From Paenibacillus daejeonensis DSM 15491 (GTDB taxonomy: Bacteria > Bacillota > Bacilli > Paenibacillales > Paenibacillaceae), in assembly GCF_000378385.1 (NCBI RefSeq), contig NZ_KB899668.1, positions 1 to 64,000 on the forward strand: a stretch of 64,000 nucleotides of DNA, in the 5' to 3' direction. This document shows, one piece after another, positions 63,784 through 64,000 of the stretch. The position numbers were made by a program, and so were the translations under genes. Under the pieces are notes generated by a model. The model did not search any database, was not told where the DNA came from, and saw only the letters and a program-made list of their open reading frames with translations. Positions within the stretch are counted from its first letter, which is position 1. Every line of letters begins with the position of its first letter.

Positions 63784-64000
63784 GTGACGGCACACCGGAT
63801 CAAGCAAGCTGCGCTTCCTCTGTTTGCGGAGTATGGCTATGAAGGCACGGCACTCTCGGCAATCGCCAAGGCTGTTGGGATCAAAACACCCTCTATCTAT
63901 GCTCATTTCCAGTCCAAGGAGCAGTTGTTCCTGGCCCTCGTTACCGATGCGATTCGCGAAGAGAACGAGCGCGTATGGAATCTGATGCGAGAGGTGGCGG
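63784..64000 (+). CDS. TetR-family transcriptional regulator, N-terminal part
   Basis: 72 residues are visible before the window ends. From GTG 63784 the protein reads VTAHRIKQAALPLFAEYGYEG, then TALSAIAKAVGIKTPSIYAHF, the TetR helix-turn-helix with the usual Y-x-H-F end. GAAAGGAGC lies about 12 bases upstream. The ligand domain is outside the window, so its target class cannot be told. Confidence 0.88.
   Translation, partial: MTAHRIKQAALPLFAEYGYEGTALSAIAKAVGIKTPSIYAHFQSKEQLFLALVTDAIREENERVWNLMREVA

Overview
The window reads as a chromosomal segment of a spore-forming Paenibacillus-type firmicute. Evidence: strong AGGAGG-type ribosome binding sites, sugar ABC transporters without their own ATPase next to intracellular glycoside hydrolases, a membrane-bound AraC regulator of the Paenibacillus type, a giant collagen-like surface/spore protein, and GlnR/TnrA-type nitrogen boxes. 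The genus is inferred from gene style; no rRNA or housekeeping marker is present. No tRNA, rRNA or CRISPR array was seen.

Layout. 1-290: the 5' end of an IS256-family transposase. 556-5972: malate synthase G, a LysR regulator, an FAH-family hydrolase and an ACT-domain malic enzyme, a small glyoxylate/C4-acid module. 6106-16077: a GntR/LacI-type regulator followed by an alpha-mannan utilisation operon (GH125 exo-alpha-1,6-mannosidase, binding protein, two permeases, two cytoplasmic GH76 enzymes, one secreted GH76 with a carbohydrate-binding module). 16994-20600: an HNH nuclease, two SMI1/KNR4-like genes and small membrane proteins. 21156-31081: a second sugar locus (two permeases, binding protein, membrane AraC regulator, a 1220-residue glycoside hydrolase). 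31500-36479: the collagen-like protein. 36548-41325: small genes (DUF5316-like, sirtuin, GNAT, DUF3221 lipoprotein, SET protein) and two proteins sharing a two-cysteine C-terminal domain. 41689-53190: a catabolic module with chemoreceptor, FCD regulator, degenerate M24 protein, HyuA/HyuB and a ribose-type ABC transporter. 53846-55191: VanZ-like and MobA-like genes. 55666-62940: nitrate/nitrite assimilation (narK, ANTAR regulator, nirB, nirD, uroporphyrinogen-III synthase-like, SUMT). 63115-64000: an NlpC/P60 hydrolase and the start of a TetR regulator.

Two observations stand out. First, the divergent narK and nirB transcripts flank an ANTAR-domain regulator gene, and both leaders can fold into the two-hexaloop ANTAR target motif (A at loop position 1, G at position 4 in all four loops) overlapping a terminator. 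Both promoters also have a GlnR/TnrA box overlapping a consensus -35. This looks like a compact double control: nitrogen status at initiation, nitrate/nitrite-dependent antitermination afterwards. Second, intergenic spaces carry tandem arrays with a strikingly constant 51-bp period (four clear arrays, three looser occurrences), in divergent sequence subfamilies, plus three copies of a separate ~70-bp fold-back element. The arrays look non-coding, and their function is unknown to me.
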